In this document: in pieces, positions 9,367 to 17,556 of the stretch
Layout of the letters: each line of letters starts with the position of its first letter
Numbering within the stretch: the first letter of the stretch is position 1
Assembly: GCA_900696645.1 (NCBI GenBank)
Contig: CAADGV010000032.1
Coordinates: 52,716-116,715 of the forward strand
Source: an uncultured Chlorobiota bacterium
Lineage (GTDB): Bacteria; Bacteroidota; Ignavibacteria; UBA10030; UBA6906
Reading direction: 5' to 3'
Length of the DNA: 64,000 bases
Position numbers and translations under genes: made by a program
The notes under the pieces: generated by a model
Databases searched by the model: none
The model's input: the letters and a program-made list of their open reading frames with translations, nothing else
Told to the model about the DNA's origin: nothing

Positions 9367-10346
9367 GTGTTCACTTTCTTCAAGACAACATCCGCGAGCG
9401 CCCGAATGAACAGGCGGTTCGTATGCAACGCAGGCATCATGTCAAAGTACCGGATACCCAATTCCCTTGCTTCCTGCTTTCCTTCCATGTTAATTTCGGA
9501 AAGCGTCTCGATGTGATCGGATACAAAAGCGATGGGAATAACAACCATATGTGTCACCTTCTCGCGGGCAAGCCGCTCGATGGTTCCATCAAGCGACGGT
9601 TCGAGCCACTTCTGCGGACCGACCTTGCTTTGAAAGCACAAATGATGCGGCAAACCGAATTTCCCCTCCTCGACTACAGCCTCGTACGTCTTTCGTATGT
9701 GATGCGAGTAGGGATCTCCCTCCTTCACCAACTTCATCGGAGTACCGTGTGCGCTGAACACAAGATGCACCTTTGAACGCTCGGCAGGCTTCACACGCTT
9801 CAACGCAATTGTGATATTGTTCACCAACGCCTTGATGTAGAGGGGATGGTCGCAATACTGCTCGATCAACTTCGTCTCTACCCCGTTATAGCGTACACGA
9901 TTGAGAACCCTGTTCCACTCGTTGACGCTTGACCCCGTTGTTGATCTTGAATAGTGCGGATAAAGGGGTAGAAGGACGATTTTCTCAACACGATCACGGC
10001 GGATATGTTCAACCGCCTCCTCCGTCGTCGGATGCCAGTAGCGCATCGCGACATACACTTTTGCGTTGATCGATTTGCGCAGTTCCAGTTCTAATGCCCG
10101 TGCTTGCCTGTTTGTCAGTTTGAGGATCGGCGACTTGCCGCCGATATGTTTGTACAAGTCCTGAACTTTCGGGGCACGCTTCACGGAAATGAACTTCGCC
10201 AGCCGCTCACGAAACAGAAATGCAAGCGGAAGGTCGATAATATCGGGATCGCAGAAAAGGTTATAGAGAAACGGCTCTACGCTTTCGAGCGAGTCGGGCC
10301 CACCCAACTGCAGAAGAACTACTCCAACCGGTTTGTCATGATTCAT
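9363..10346 (-). CDS. hemH: Ferrochelatase
   Basis: Inserts Fe2+ into protoporphyrin IX, the last step to protoheme; 327 residues. Family landmarks are the N-terminal VVLLQLGGPDSLESVEPFL and the metal-site histidine in VHLVFSAHGTPMKL, plus IPIAFVSDHIETLSEI near the C-terminus, which carries the conserved Glu/His set. No [2Fe-2S] cysteine motif is seen at the C-terminus. It is 21 bases downstream of hemF and overlaps hemY by four bases. Confidence 0.97.
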   Translation of the reverse strand: MNHDKPVGVVLLQLGGPDSLESVEPFLYNLFCDPDIIDLPLAFLFRERLAKFISVKRAPKVQDLYKHIGGKSPILKLTNRQARALELELRKSINAKVYVAMRYWHPTTEEAVEHIRRDRVEKIVLLPLYPHYSRSTTGSSVNEWNRVLNRVRYNGVETKLIEQYCDHPLYIKALVNNITIALKRVKPAERSKVHLVFSAHGTPMKLVKEGDPYSHHIRKTYEAVVEEGKFGLPHHLCFQSKVGPQKWLEPSLDGTIERLAREKVTHMVVIPIAFVSDHIETLSEINMEGKQEARELGIRYFDMMPALHTNRLFIRALADVVLKKVNT

Positions 10347-10367
10347 ATGAGCACAAATTCCTCGGAA

Positions 10368-11303
10368 CTATTCCACCCAATTTCTTGGCAACTTCAACAA
10401 TTCAACAAGCTTTGCCTCACGCGAGTTCGGAGCCGGGTGGAAGTTGTAATGCCATTCCACCTTCGGCGGAAGTGAGACGAGAATAGACTCTATTCTCCCT
10501 CTTGTTTCAAGGCCGAATGTCGTTCCCCTGTCATACACAAGATTGAACTCTACATACCTGCCGCGCCGAAGCGCCTGCCAGGCACGCTCACGCTCTCCCC
10601 ACGGCTCGTTCATCCTCTTCCTGACAATGGGAAGATATGCGTCAAGCAAGGCCTCGCCGACTGATCTCACAAAATCAAAATACTGTTCCGTATCGCCACG
10701 CAAGTAGTCGAAAAACAACCCGCCGACTCCGCGTGCCTCTTCCCGATGCTTGATGAAGAAGTATTCGTCGCACCATTTCTTAAAGCGCTGATAATACTCC
10801 GATCCGTTTGCATCGCAAGCCTTCTTTAACACTGAATGAAAATGCCTGATGTCTTCCTCGTAAGGATAGTAAGGTGTCAAATCTGTGCCGCCTCCAAACC
10901 AACAATCTCCATTAGCCTGTTCGAAGTAGCGAAAATTGGCATGTACTGTCGGCACCATGGGGCTAAGGGGATGAACGATAAGCGAAATACCGGTCGCATA
11001 GAACTCGGTGGGAGAGACATTCATCTTAAGCGCAAGTGATTCGGGCAATCCGCCGAACACCGTTGACGTCAAGACTCCGGCCTTCTCGAACACCTTTCCC
11101 CCTTCAAGAACGCGGGTCAACCCGCCGCCGCCTGATTGGTCGGGATGTCGCCCATCGGCTCGCTCCCAACGATCTTCAGTAAAATATTTCTCGTTCTCGA
11201 ACGATTCAAGCCCGGCACAGATTGCCCGCTGGAGTTGCTCGAAGTACGCTCGTGCACGCTCTCCCAGCGGGGACATCGAACCCGATTTATGAAGATTGAA
11301 CAT
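10368..11303 (-). CDS. hemF: Oxygen-dependent coproporphyrinogen III oxidase
   Basis: Aerobic oxidative decarboxylation of coproporphyrinogen III to protoporphyrinogen IX; 311 residues, a normal length. Signature segments are WFGGGTDLTPYYPYEEDIRHFH, RGVGGLFFDYL and the C-terminal LPPKVEWHYNFHP. ATG at 11303 is used; an internal ATG at 11276 is possible, as neither has a strong ribosome site. It is ten bases after hemE. Its presence, together with HemY, implies heme synthesis under oxygen. Confidence 0.97.
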   Translation of the reverse strand: MFNLHKSGSMSPLGERARAYFEQLQRAICAGLESFENEKYFTEDRWERADGRHPDQSGGGGLTRVLEGGKVFEKAGVLTSTVFGGLPESLALKMNVSPTEFYATGISLIVHPLSPMVPTVHANFRYFEQANGDCWFGGGTDLTPYYPYEEDIRHFHSVLKKACDANGSEYYQRFKKWCDEYFFIKHREEARGVGGLFFDYLRGDTEQYFDFVRSVGEALLDAYLPIVRKRMNEPWGERERAWQALRRGRYVEFNLVYDRGTTFGLETRGRIESILVSLPPKVEWHYNFHPAPNSREAKLVELLKLPRNWVE

Positions 11304-11313
11304 CGTTCAGCGT

Positions 11314-12351
11314 TCACGAATGATACTGCGGGCTTTCCTCTTTCACTGCCCGCACAAAGGCTTGTGCATGCTCCACCGGCACATCAGGAAAAATGCCGTG
11401 ACCGAGATTGAACACGTGCCCAGTTCCTTTCCCGTACTTCTGCAGAATCGATTTCACTTCACGACGAATTGATTCGGGAGAGGAGTACAACGCCGACGGG
11501 TCAAGGTTTCCTTGCAGCGCCACCTTGTCTCCAATCACACTCTTTGCGTCCGCAATGTCGATCGTCCAATCAAGTCCGACAACATCGGCGCCAATGTCGG
11601 CGATCTCCTTTAGTGAATGATTGGCCCCCTTTGAGAATACAATAACAGGCTGTCCGTTGCGATGCAACTTGGACACAATCTGATGAATGTACTCAAGCGA
11701 AAACCGTTTGTACTGATCCGGCGTCAACACTCCTCCCCACGTATCAAAAATTTGAACCGCATCGGCACCCGCGGCCAACTGGGCCTCCAGGTACAGACGG
11801 ACTGACTCTGCAAGTGTGCCGAGAAGTTCTTTCATCAACTCAGGTTCGTCGAGCATCATGCGCTTCGCATACTTCCACTCCTTGCCACCCGATCCTTCAA
11901 TCATGTATGCGGAGAGTGTCCATGGCGACCCGGAAAATCCGATGAGCGGCACACGCCCGGCAAGGGCATGTTTCGTTGTTTCCAGCGCTTGCATGACGTA
12001 TCGCAGTGATTTCTCGGGATCAGGAATCTTGAGAGAATGAACATCCTCCCGGGTACGAACCGGGTTGTGAAACTTCGGGCCTTTCGACTCCACCATCTCC
12101 AGATGTAAACCCATCGCTTCGGGAATGACGAGAATATCGGAGAAGATAATCGCTGCATCGACGCCGATGATGTCGACCGGCTGCACAGTTACCTCAGCCG
12201 CTAGCTCCGGCGTTTTGCACATTGTAAGAAAATCGGATTTGGCTCGCACAGCTCTGTATTCGGGAAGATAGCGTCCTGCTTGGCGCATCATCCAGACTGG
12301 CGTTCGCTCAACTTTTTGGCGCTTGCATGCTCGAAGGAATAGGTCGTTCAT
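11314..12351 (-). CDS. hemE: Uroporphyrinogen decarboxylase
   Basis: Decarboxylates the four acetate side chains of uroporphyrinogen III to give coproporphyrinogen III; 345 residues. The N-terminal PVWMMRQAGRYLPEYRAVR is the family signature, with the substrate-binding arginines. IIFSDILVIPEAMG contains the catalytic Asp. FNLGHGIFPDVPVEH is the typical C-terminal motif. ATG 12351 follows TAGGA at good spacing and lies six bases after hemD. Confidence 0.98.
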   Translation of the reverse strand: MNDLFLRACKRQKVERTPVWMMRQAGRYLPEYRAVRAKSDFLTMCKTPELAAEVTVQPVDIIGVDAAIIFSDILVIPEAMGLHLEMVESKGPKFHNPVRTREDVHSLKIPDPEKSLRYVMQALETTKHALAGRVPLIGFSGSPWTLSAYMIEGSGGKEWKYAKRMMLDEPELMKELLGTLAESVRLYLEAQLAAGADAVQIFDTWGGVLTPDQYKRFSLEYIHQIVSKLHRNGQPVIVFSKGANHSLKEIADIGADVVGLDWTIDIADAKSVIGDKVALQGNLDPSALYSSPESIRREVKSILQKYGKGTGHVFNLGHGIFPDVPVEHAQAFVRAVKEESPQYHS

Positions 12352-12357
12352 GAAATC

Positions 12358-13140
12358 CTAATGTCCGTTGTTGTTTTGATAGTATTCGTCGATTGCCTCA
12401 ACCAATCCTCTGCTCGTGGATTCCTTCGCTTCTATATCGACGTAAAATCCGAGCCGTTCAACGGCGTCACGAGTTGTCGGCCCGATTACTGCGATTTTTG
12501 TTTTTCGCGAAAGTCGTAAGCCTCCTGCACTAATCACTGCATTGAAATTCTTCGCAGCAGAGGGACTGGCAAATGTCACAACGTCACACCCGCCATCGAG
12601 CCATTGCTTCAGTTCCTGCACTGCGGATTCTTCAGGTGGATCGTTGCGGTACACTTGAACGGCATCGACTTCCGCACCCAGACTCACAAGTTCTTTCCCA
12701 AGATCATCTTTGCCGAGGTTACCGCGAACGAGTAAGAACCGTCTTCCGCGTACTTCATTCTGTTTGAAATAATCGATCAATCCTTCAGCAGAGAATAGGT
12801 CGGGTATGTGACGAACCCGAAAGCTCCTTTTCTCGATTTCTTCTGCCGTCTTCTCACCGACAGGAAATATGTCTGTGTGAGAAAGAGCGGAAGGATCCAG
12901 CTTACGTTCCTCAATTCGACGGAAGAACGCCTCCACGCCGTTGGTACTTGCAAACACAACCGCTTGATAGGTGGATAGCCGATCCAACGCCTCATCGCAT
13001 TCTTTCCAACTCTCCGGATCGGAAATGCTGATCATCGGAATGACAACTGCGTGTCCACCCCGTTTCTCAATCTCCTCGGTGAGTTGACCCGACTGCATTC
13101 GCTGACGGGTAACGAGAATTGTCTTGCCGGCGAGGCTCAT
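12358..13140 (-). CDS. hemD: Uroporphyrinogen-III synthase
   Basis: Cyclises hydroxymethylbilane with inversion of ring D. The protein has 260 residues in two similar alpha/beta domains, as usual for this poorly conserved family. Supporting segments are KTILVTRQRMQSGQL at the N-terminus, VVFASTNGVEAFF, FLLVRGNLGKDDLGKEL, DVVTFASPSAAKNF and KIAVIGPTTRDAVERLGF. Position between hemC and hemE, with six-base gaps on both sides, strongly supports the call. Confidence 0.94.
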   Translation of the reverse strand: MSLAGKTILVTRQRMQSGQLTEEIEKRGGHAVVIPMISISDPESWKECDEALDRLSTYQAVVFASTNGVEAFFRRIEERKLDPSALSHTDIFPVGEKTAEEIEKRSFRVRHIPDLFSAEGLIDYFKQNEVRGRRFLLVRGNLGKDDLGKELVSLGAEVDAVQVYRNDPPEESAVQELKQWLDGGCDVVTFASPSAAKNFNAVISAGGLRLSRKTKIAVIGPTTRDAVERLGFYVDIEAKESTSRGLVEAIDEYYQNNNGH

Positions 13141-13146
13141 GATTAA

Positions 13147-14127
13147 TTAGTTGCCGCCATCGCCGGCTTGCGGAACCGATGCTGACCGAATTGCGTCGAG
13201 GATGCGATCAGCCCCGCCTGCAAGAAGCGTTTCAGCCAGTCTTGTTCCAATACTCTCCGCCGACGAGATGTGGCCGTGCATTTTCCCGCGGACAATCGTC
13301 TTACCGTCCAACGAGCCTACAATAGCATCAAGTTTCAGAACTTGATCTCCGTTTTCATTTCCGACACGCCCGAATGTTCCAATCGGCACCTGACAGCCGC
13401 CTTCAAGTTTTCGCAACAGCGCACGCTCAGCCAACGCCGCTTGTGCAGTGATATGATGGTGAAGTGATTTCGCAAGCTCCGCCGTTCGTGCATCACCCAC
13501 TCTGATTTCTATACCCAATGCCCCCTGCCCGACTGCGGGAAGTATCGTCTCCGCATCAATGTTCTCGCCGATACGCGCCTCCCAACCAAGCCGGACAACG
13601 CCGGCACGGGCAAGAATCATTCCCGCCCAACTGCTTTCCCCAAGCTTCTTCATCCTCGTATTGAGGTTTCCGCGAATGTCAATGATTTCGAAATCAGGAC
13701 GAAGGCTCAACAACTGGCACTTCCTCCGTAAGCTCCCCGTAGCAATTTGTGCGCCTTGCGGTTGGCCTGACAATATTTTTTCCGGATTGTCGGGATGAGG
13801 AATGAACACATCCCTCACATCTTCACGCTCGCAAATTGCGCCGAGCGTAAGGCCGTCCGGAAGATGTGTCGGGAGATCTTTCAGACTGTGAACGGCAAGG
13901 TCAATCTGTTTGGTGAGAAGGGCCCCTTCGATCTCTCGCGTGAACAACCCTTTGTCGCCAATTTGCGAAAGAGGGGAATCGAGAACCTTATCCCCTTTCG
14001 TTTTGATAATCTCGATCGGGATTTCGAGATTGGGAAATCGCTTCAGCAATTCTCCTTGCACCCAATGTGCCTGCCACAAAGCAAGTTCACTGCCACGGCT
14101 TCCGATAATAATCCTCTCAGCCGCCAT
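13147..14127 (-). CDS. hemC: Porphobilinogen deaminase (hydroxymethylbilane synthase)
   Basis: Polymerises four porphobilinogens into hydroxymethylbilane; 326 residues from ATG 14127, which is preceded by AAGGA and gives the classic start RIIIGSRGSELALWQ. The dipyrromethane cofactor cysteine is C245 in LEGGCQVPIG. VHSLKDLPT carries the catalytic Asp, and GSLRRKCQL carries substrate-binding arginines. A longer frame to 14160 exists but adds 11 non-conserved residues. The start lies inside the end of hemA (11-base overlap). Confidence 0.98.
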   Translation of the reverse strand: MAAERIIIGSRGSELALWQAHWVQGELLKRFPNLEIPIEIIKTKGDKVLDSPLSQIGDKGLFTREIEGALLTKQIDLAVHSLKDLPTHLPDGLTLGAICEREDVRDVFIPHPDNPEKILSGQPQGAQIATGSLRRKCQLLSLRPDFEIIDIRGNLNTRMKKLGESSWAGMILARAGVVRLGWEARIGENIDAETILPAVGQGALGIEIRVGDARTAELAKSLHHHITAQAALAERALLRKLEGGCQVPIGTFGRVGNENGDQVLKLDAIVGSLDGKTIVRGKMHGHISSAESIGTRLAETLLAGGADRILDAIRSASVPQAGDGGN

Positions 14128-15412
14128 GAGTATCCTTCTCTTCGATTCCGAACAAATCACGCAGCGCTTTTATGCGGGTCACTGTCTCGGAACCCCGGGC
14201 GCCGTTTTGCGCCCCGTTTCGCAGGTTTGTAATCGGTTGGTGGAGGATTTTGTTGATGATGCGTTTTGTCAGCATTTCCACGAGTTCACGATCTTCCGGC
14301 TTGAAGCGGTTGATGTTCTTCTCTACTTCCAAGTGGCGAATCGCTTCAATCGCAGAGGTCAGTTCTTGTATTGTCGGGCCGACTTGCAACGAATTATGCC
14401 ACTTGAAAAACTCGACCGTCTCTTCGCGTACGATCGTGGTTACTTTCGGCAACTCGGCTTTGCGCTTTTCAATGTTCTTGTCAACAATAGCGCTGAGCGA
14501 ATCCATATCGTACACGAACACATTCTCTACCTTGTTGCACGAGGGATCGACACTGCGCGGAACGCTGATATCGATAATGAACAGCGGATTATTCGAACGC
14601 TGCTTCATTACGCTGCGTACATGATCGGGCTGAACGATGTACGCCGGACTGTTGACAGAGGTAATCACAATATCCACCGTGCGGAGTGCCTCCGAAATCT
14701 GTTCGTAGTCCAGCACTTCGCCAATGGCGTGCGCTTCCAGGGTTGCAATCAGAGCCTCGGCTTTTTCCCGTGTGCGGTTGGCTATTTTTATTCTCCCAAT
14801 CCCTTTGCCGATCAGATGCTTCATAGTCAGTTCGCCGGTTTCTCCCGCACCGATGAGCAGCGCCGATTTCTTGGGGAGTTCGGCGAAAATCTTGCTGGCC
14901 AACTCCACGGCAGCATAGCTTACGGAAACAGCGCCTTCGCAAATCGTTGTCTCCGTTCGGACTCGCTTTCCGACATGCAGCGTTGCCTGCATCAGCCGGT
15001 TCATCACCGGACCCATTGCCCCGATTTCCGTCGAGAGATTGAATGCTTCTTTCACCTGATTCAAAATCTGAATATCACCAATAACCATCGAATCAACGCC
15101 TGCGGCAACTTTGAACAAGTGGCTTACCGACCCGCCGGCAAGGCTGCCGTAGAAGTGGTTCGGTGTTACGACTCCCGATGCGCCTTTGAAATCAATAAGG
15201 AACTTCTTCAATCCAGCATCGTCAACTTGTGTGTCAGGCGTAAGCCCGTACAACTCCGTGCGGTTGCAGGTCGAGACCAGCATCGCTTCGTTGAAGTACT
15301 TTCCCTTCAACTGTTTCAATGCTTCCTTCACTTCGTCGTTCGACATCCACATCTTCTCACGAATATCGAGAGAAGCGGTGTTGTGACTTATGCCTATGGA
15401 AAGAAGATTCAT
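14117..15412 (-). CDS. hemA: Glutamyl-tRNA reductase
   Basis: NADPH-dependent reduction of Glu-tRNA(Glu) to glutamate-1-semialdehyde, the committed and usually rate-limiting step; 431 residues. The catalytic cysteine lies in LVSTCNRTELYG. LLIGAGETGELTMKHL is the NADPH-binding motif, followed by the C-terminal dimerisation helix region. The start is ATG 15412, one base after the hemX stop, and the end overlaps hemC by 11 bases, so expression with both is likely coupled. Confidence 0.98.
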   Translation of the reverse strand: MNLLSIGISHNTASLDIREKMWMSNDEVKEALKQLKGKYFNEAMLVSTCNRTELYGLTPDTQVDDAGLKKFLIDFKGASGVVTPNHFYGSLAGGSVSHLFKVAAGVDSMVIGDIQILNQVKEAFNLSTEIGAMGPVMNRLMQATLHVGKRVRTETTICEGAVSVSYAAVELASKIFAELPKKSALLIGAGETGELTMKHLIGKGIGRIKIANRTREKAEALIATLEAHAIGEVLDYEQISEALRTVDIVITSVNSPAYIVQPDHVRSVMKQRSNNPLFIIDISVPRSVDPSCNKVENVFVYDMDSLSAIVDKNIEKRKAELPKVTTIVREETVEFFKWHNSLQVGPTIQELTSAIEAIRHLEVEKNINRFKPEDRELVEMLTKRIINKILHQPITNLRNGAQNGARGSETVTRIKALRDLFGIEEKDTHGG

Positions 15413-15413
15413 C

Positions 15414-16244
15414 TCAATAGAAACTGTGAAAACCGCTCATGTACATGTTTATCACCGTCATCGACAGAAATACAAATCCGAATGCGATGAGGGAAACGAT
15501 CATCATCTTGCGTCCCTGCCACCCTAATTTCCTTTTTGCCGCAAGACTAATTGCATACAATGCCCACACCGTCATTGTCCCGATCAGTTTCGGATCGAGA
15601 TATGAGAAACTGTCGAACGCCTTGGGGAGCCAAATCAAGCCGATGGCAATGGCAACGGTAAGCATGATGAAGCCGAAAATCTCGGACTTGCTGCTCATCT
15701 TCTCCAGCATCTCAAGGTTGGGCAGTTTGTTGTAGATCAGCCCGAAGCTTGATGATTTGATTTCGCGGTACAGCATCAGATACAGGAAGCCGTACACGGC
15801 AGAAAGTGAAATTGCCGTATAGCCCAACAACGCAGTAGAGACGTGAAAACCAAGCAGACGGCTTCTGAGGATCGGCGCAATTTCTGTCAAGTCTTTGATG
15901 TAGAAAGAAGAAACAAGCTGGAACACAAAGGCCAGCAGTAGAATGAACATACCTGTATTGCTTGCCTTTGTCCGCAGTTCGATGTAGGTGTACGCAATCG
16001 AAATGCACACGGCAAGCATCGTCATGATTTCAAATACTGTTGTAATGGGAGGATGGTCAAAAGCAACGGTACGGACTGCGATGTAAATGATGTGGAGTCC
16101 AACTGTGAAAAGCAGAGCGGGAGTTTTTAGTCGCGTGATGGCTGGCGCGTTGCGAAAAAAAGATACCGCGTAGATTCCCACCAAAAACGCATACAGCAGG
16201 GGCATTGCCACAACAAGAACGTCGACGAGCGTTACGATATCCAT
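15414..16244 (-). CDS. hemX: HemX/CcsA-family integral membrane protein
   Basis: Eight-helix membrane protein of 276 residues from ATG 16244 (GGAG at -5; the open frame continues to 16325). It belongs to the cytochrome c assembly (CcsA/CcmC/HemX) fold. The HPP--TVFE and LLGFHVSTALLGYTA segments align with conserved histidine regions of this family. The heme-handling tryptophan motif is degenerate: where CcsA has a W-rich stretch ending in WDPKE, this protein has SFSYLDPKLIGT. It precedes hemA as in Bacillus hemAXCDBL-type operons, where HemX influences HemA levels. A HemX role is therefore more likely than cytochrome c ligation, though ccsA remains an alternative name. Confidence 0.8.
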   Translation of the reverse strand: MDIVTLVDVLVVAMPLLYAFLVGIYAVSFFRNAPAITRLKTPALLFTVGLHIIYIAVRTVAFDHPPITTVFEIMTMLAVCISIAYTYIELRTKASNTGMFILLLAFVFQLVSSFYIKDLTEIAPILRSRLLGFHVSTALLGYTAISLSAVYGFLYLMLYREIKSSSFGLIYNKLPNLEMLEKMSSKSEIFGFIMLTVAIAIGLIWLPKAFDSFSYLDPKLIGTMTVWALYAISLAAKRKLGWQGRKMMIVSLIAFGFVFLSMTVINMYMSGFHSFY

Positions 16245-16389
16245 GAACTCCGATTGAAGAATGAAGAACGCTGAAAATATACGAAAAACGGGCTGAAACA
16301 GAAACAATGATGTAAATTTCAACATCTGTGCCGAAACACATCAAGCGATGATGGAGAAAAGGGCAGTTAAAATGATGGTCGGAAGGATG

Positions 16390-16419
16390 GTTAGACAAAT
16401 ACGTTGAGGGATTTGTCAA
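16390..16419 (-). promoter_or_regulatory. Candidate promoter and operator of the heme operon
   Basis: On the minus strand, TTGACA (16419-16414) is followed after 18 bases by TCTAAC (16395-16390). The -35 lies on a perfect inverted repeat GACAAAT-N10-ATTTGTC (16394-16417), a good shape for a dimeric regulator site. It is about 150 bases upstream of hemX. The -10 is weak, so this is tentative. Confidence 0.4.
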
Positions 16420-16464
16420 ATTCAGGAAGGGACATTCCGATATTTGAAACTGAACGGCTTGGTC

Positions 16465-16860
16465 TTAGCGCTTCCGCAACATCTTCGAAGCGACAACGGC
16501 AAACAGTCCGACGACGAGACCGTACGTGAGGCCGATAGCCGGCCCAATCAACAAAATGAAATATCGACCGGGGATTGCATCAGGAATCTGGCTGAACCCT
16601 TTTGCCGCCGTCGGGTTGTTTGCGCGATACATGTCGAAGAATGCGGCTTGCACCAACGAGTTGCAGACACCCATCGCTACAGCAGACAAGAGTCCGTGGA
16701 GAAACGGCTTCGGCGCTCGTCGTTTCGCTATCCAATACGCTGCAAAGAATGCTATGAACAGCCACAGCAAGGGTTCGATACGTTCGGTTAGTCCGAACAG
16801 CGATGCCGTTCCCATTGCAATGCCAAAGAACGCAAGTGTAAGGATGATTTTCCAGTTCAT
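16465..16860 (-). CDS. Small membrane protein of unknown function (four helices)
   Basis: 131 residues from ATG 16860, which has a strong GGAGGGGG ribosome site; the open frame runs further upstream but the extension is not convincing. Four hydrophobic segments are visible: residues about 4-24, 30-45, 55-75 and 98-125. I recognise no family. It is the last gene of the acs transcript, 28 bases after the 82-residue protein gene, and no link to acetate metabolism is evident from the sequence. Confidence 0.75.
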   Translation of the reverse strand: MNWKIILTLAFFGIAMGTASLFGLTERIEPLLWLFIAFFAAYWIAKRRAPKPFLHGLLSAVAMGVCNSLVQAAFFDMYRANNPTAAKGFSQIPDAIPGRYFILLIGPAIGLTYGLVVGLFAVVASKMLRKR

Positions 16861-16888
16861 ATCCCCCTCCTTGCTGTTTGGTTTGCTA

Positions 16889-17137
16889 CTATGCGCTCTC
16901 TTCAAGATGTGATTTGATTTGCTCAAGTTCTTCATTCGTCGAGGGGGAGCCTGAAAACTCTCTCCCGGCTCTCCGGTACCAGTAGCGGCTGTTGCTTTCA
17001 TCCCCTTCAATCTTGTGCAGCACGGCATGAATCCAGCAAGCAACCTCATCGTCGTAGTCTTGCACAATGCGATGGGCATCATCCCATTGACTGGCAAGGG
17101 CAAGGTTGACTGCTGTCAGAAGTGCATTCGTGTTCAC
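16889..17137 (-). CDS. Conserved small protein of unknown function
   Basis: 82 residues with GTG start and no membrane segment. The core WDDAHRIVQDYDDE-ACWIHAVLHKIEGD---RYWYRRAGR resembles a small, mostly alpha-helical conserved family that I recall from many proteobacteria; its function is not known to me. The His, Trp and Arg residues in this core are the conserved ones. It is 35 bases after the NTF2-like gene and probably co-transcribed with acs. Confidence 0.75.
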   Translation of the reverse strand: MNTNALLTAVNLALASQWDDAHRIVQDYDDEVACWIHAVLHKIEGDESNSRYWYRRAGREFSGSPSTNEELEQIKSHLEESA

Positions 17138-17172
17138 GATTAACTAATCTAAACAATGGAATCGGAGAACTG

Positions 17173-17544
17173 TCAGGGACATAGATACTCTTTCGGTACG
17201 GGAATGTGCTGAATCTTGAAAAACGTCAACTGATCGAAATACCCTCTCTGGAACAGAATCAGGTCGTTCTTGATCTCAAAGAAGCCGCATCCCTGCAATC
17301 CGAGCGGGTCGCGCCATTCGAGTATAGCCCAATCGCCGACCTCATGAATTTTCACCTGAATGCAAACCATCTTTGCGCGGGCGAACTCAGTTTCGAACAA
17401 TTTCCTGATTTCCGCTCTCCCTTTCAACGGTTCCGTTACGACTTGATGGTTGATAGCGTCTTCCGCATACAATGCCATCAGGCCGTCAATATCGGTGGCG
17501 TTGAAACGGTCAATCCACAACTGGACAATTTGTGTCGGCGACAT
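17173..17544 (-). CDS. SnoaL/NTF2-like family protein
   Basis: 123 residues forming a single NTF2-like cone fold: helix IVQLWIDRFNATDIDGLMALYAEDAINHQV, then the strand-rich half with a GRAEIRKLFETEF helix and a C-terminal DLILFQRGYFDQLTFF strand. Members bind small ligands or act as isomerases/hydrolases; no specific catalytic set is identifiable here. It starts 12 bases after the acs stop and is likely in the same transcript. Confidence 0.85.
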   Translation of the reverse strand: MSPTQIVQLWIDRFNATDIDGLMALYAEDAINHQVVTEPLKGRAEIRKLFETEFARAKMVCIQVKIHEVGDWAILEWRDPLGLQGCGFFEIKNDLILFQRGYFDQLTFFKIQHIPVPKEYLCP

Positions 17545-17556
17545 CTTCAGCCTGTG

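Noticed and set aside
13910-15490. A 526-codon open frame on the plus strand opposite hemC and hemA
   Set aside because: It is antisense to two highly conserved enzymes with intact motifs, has no recognisable domain and is rich in Arg/His/Cys as antisense frames usually are.
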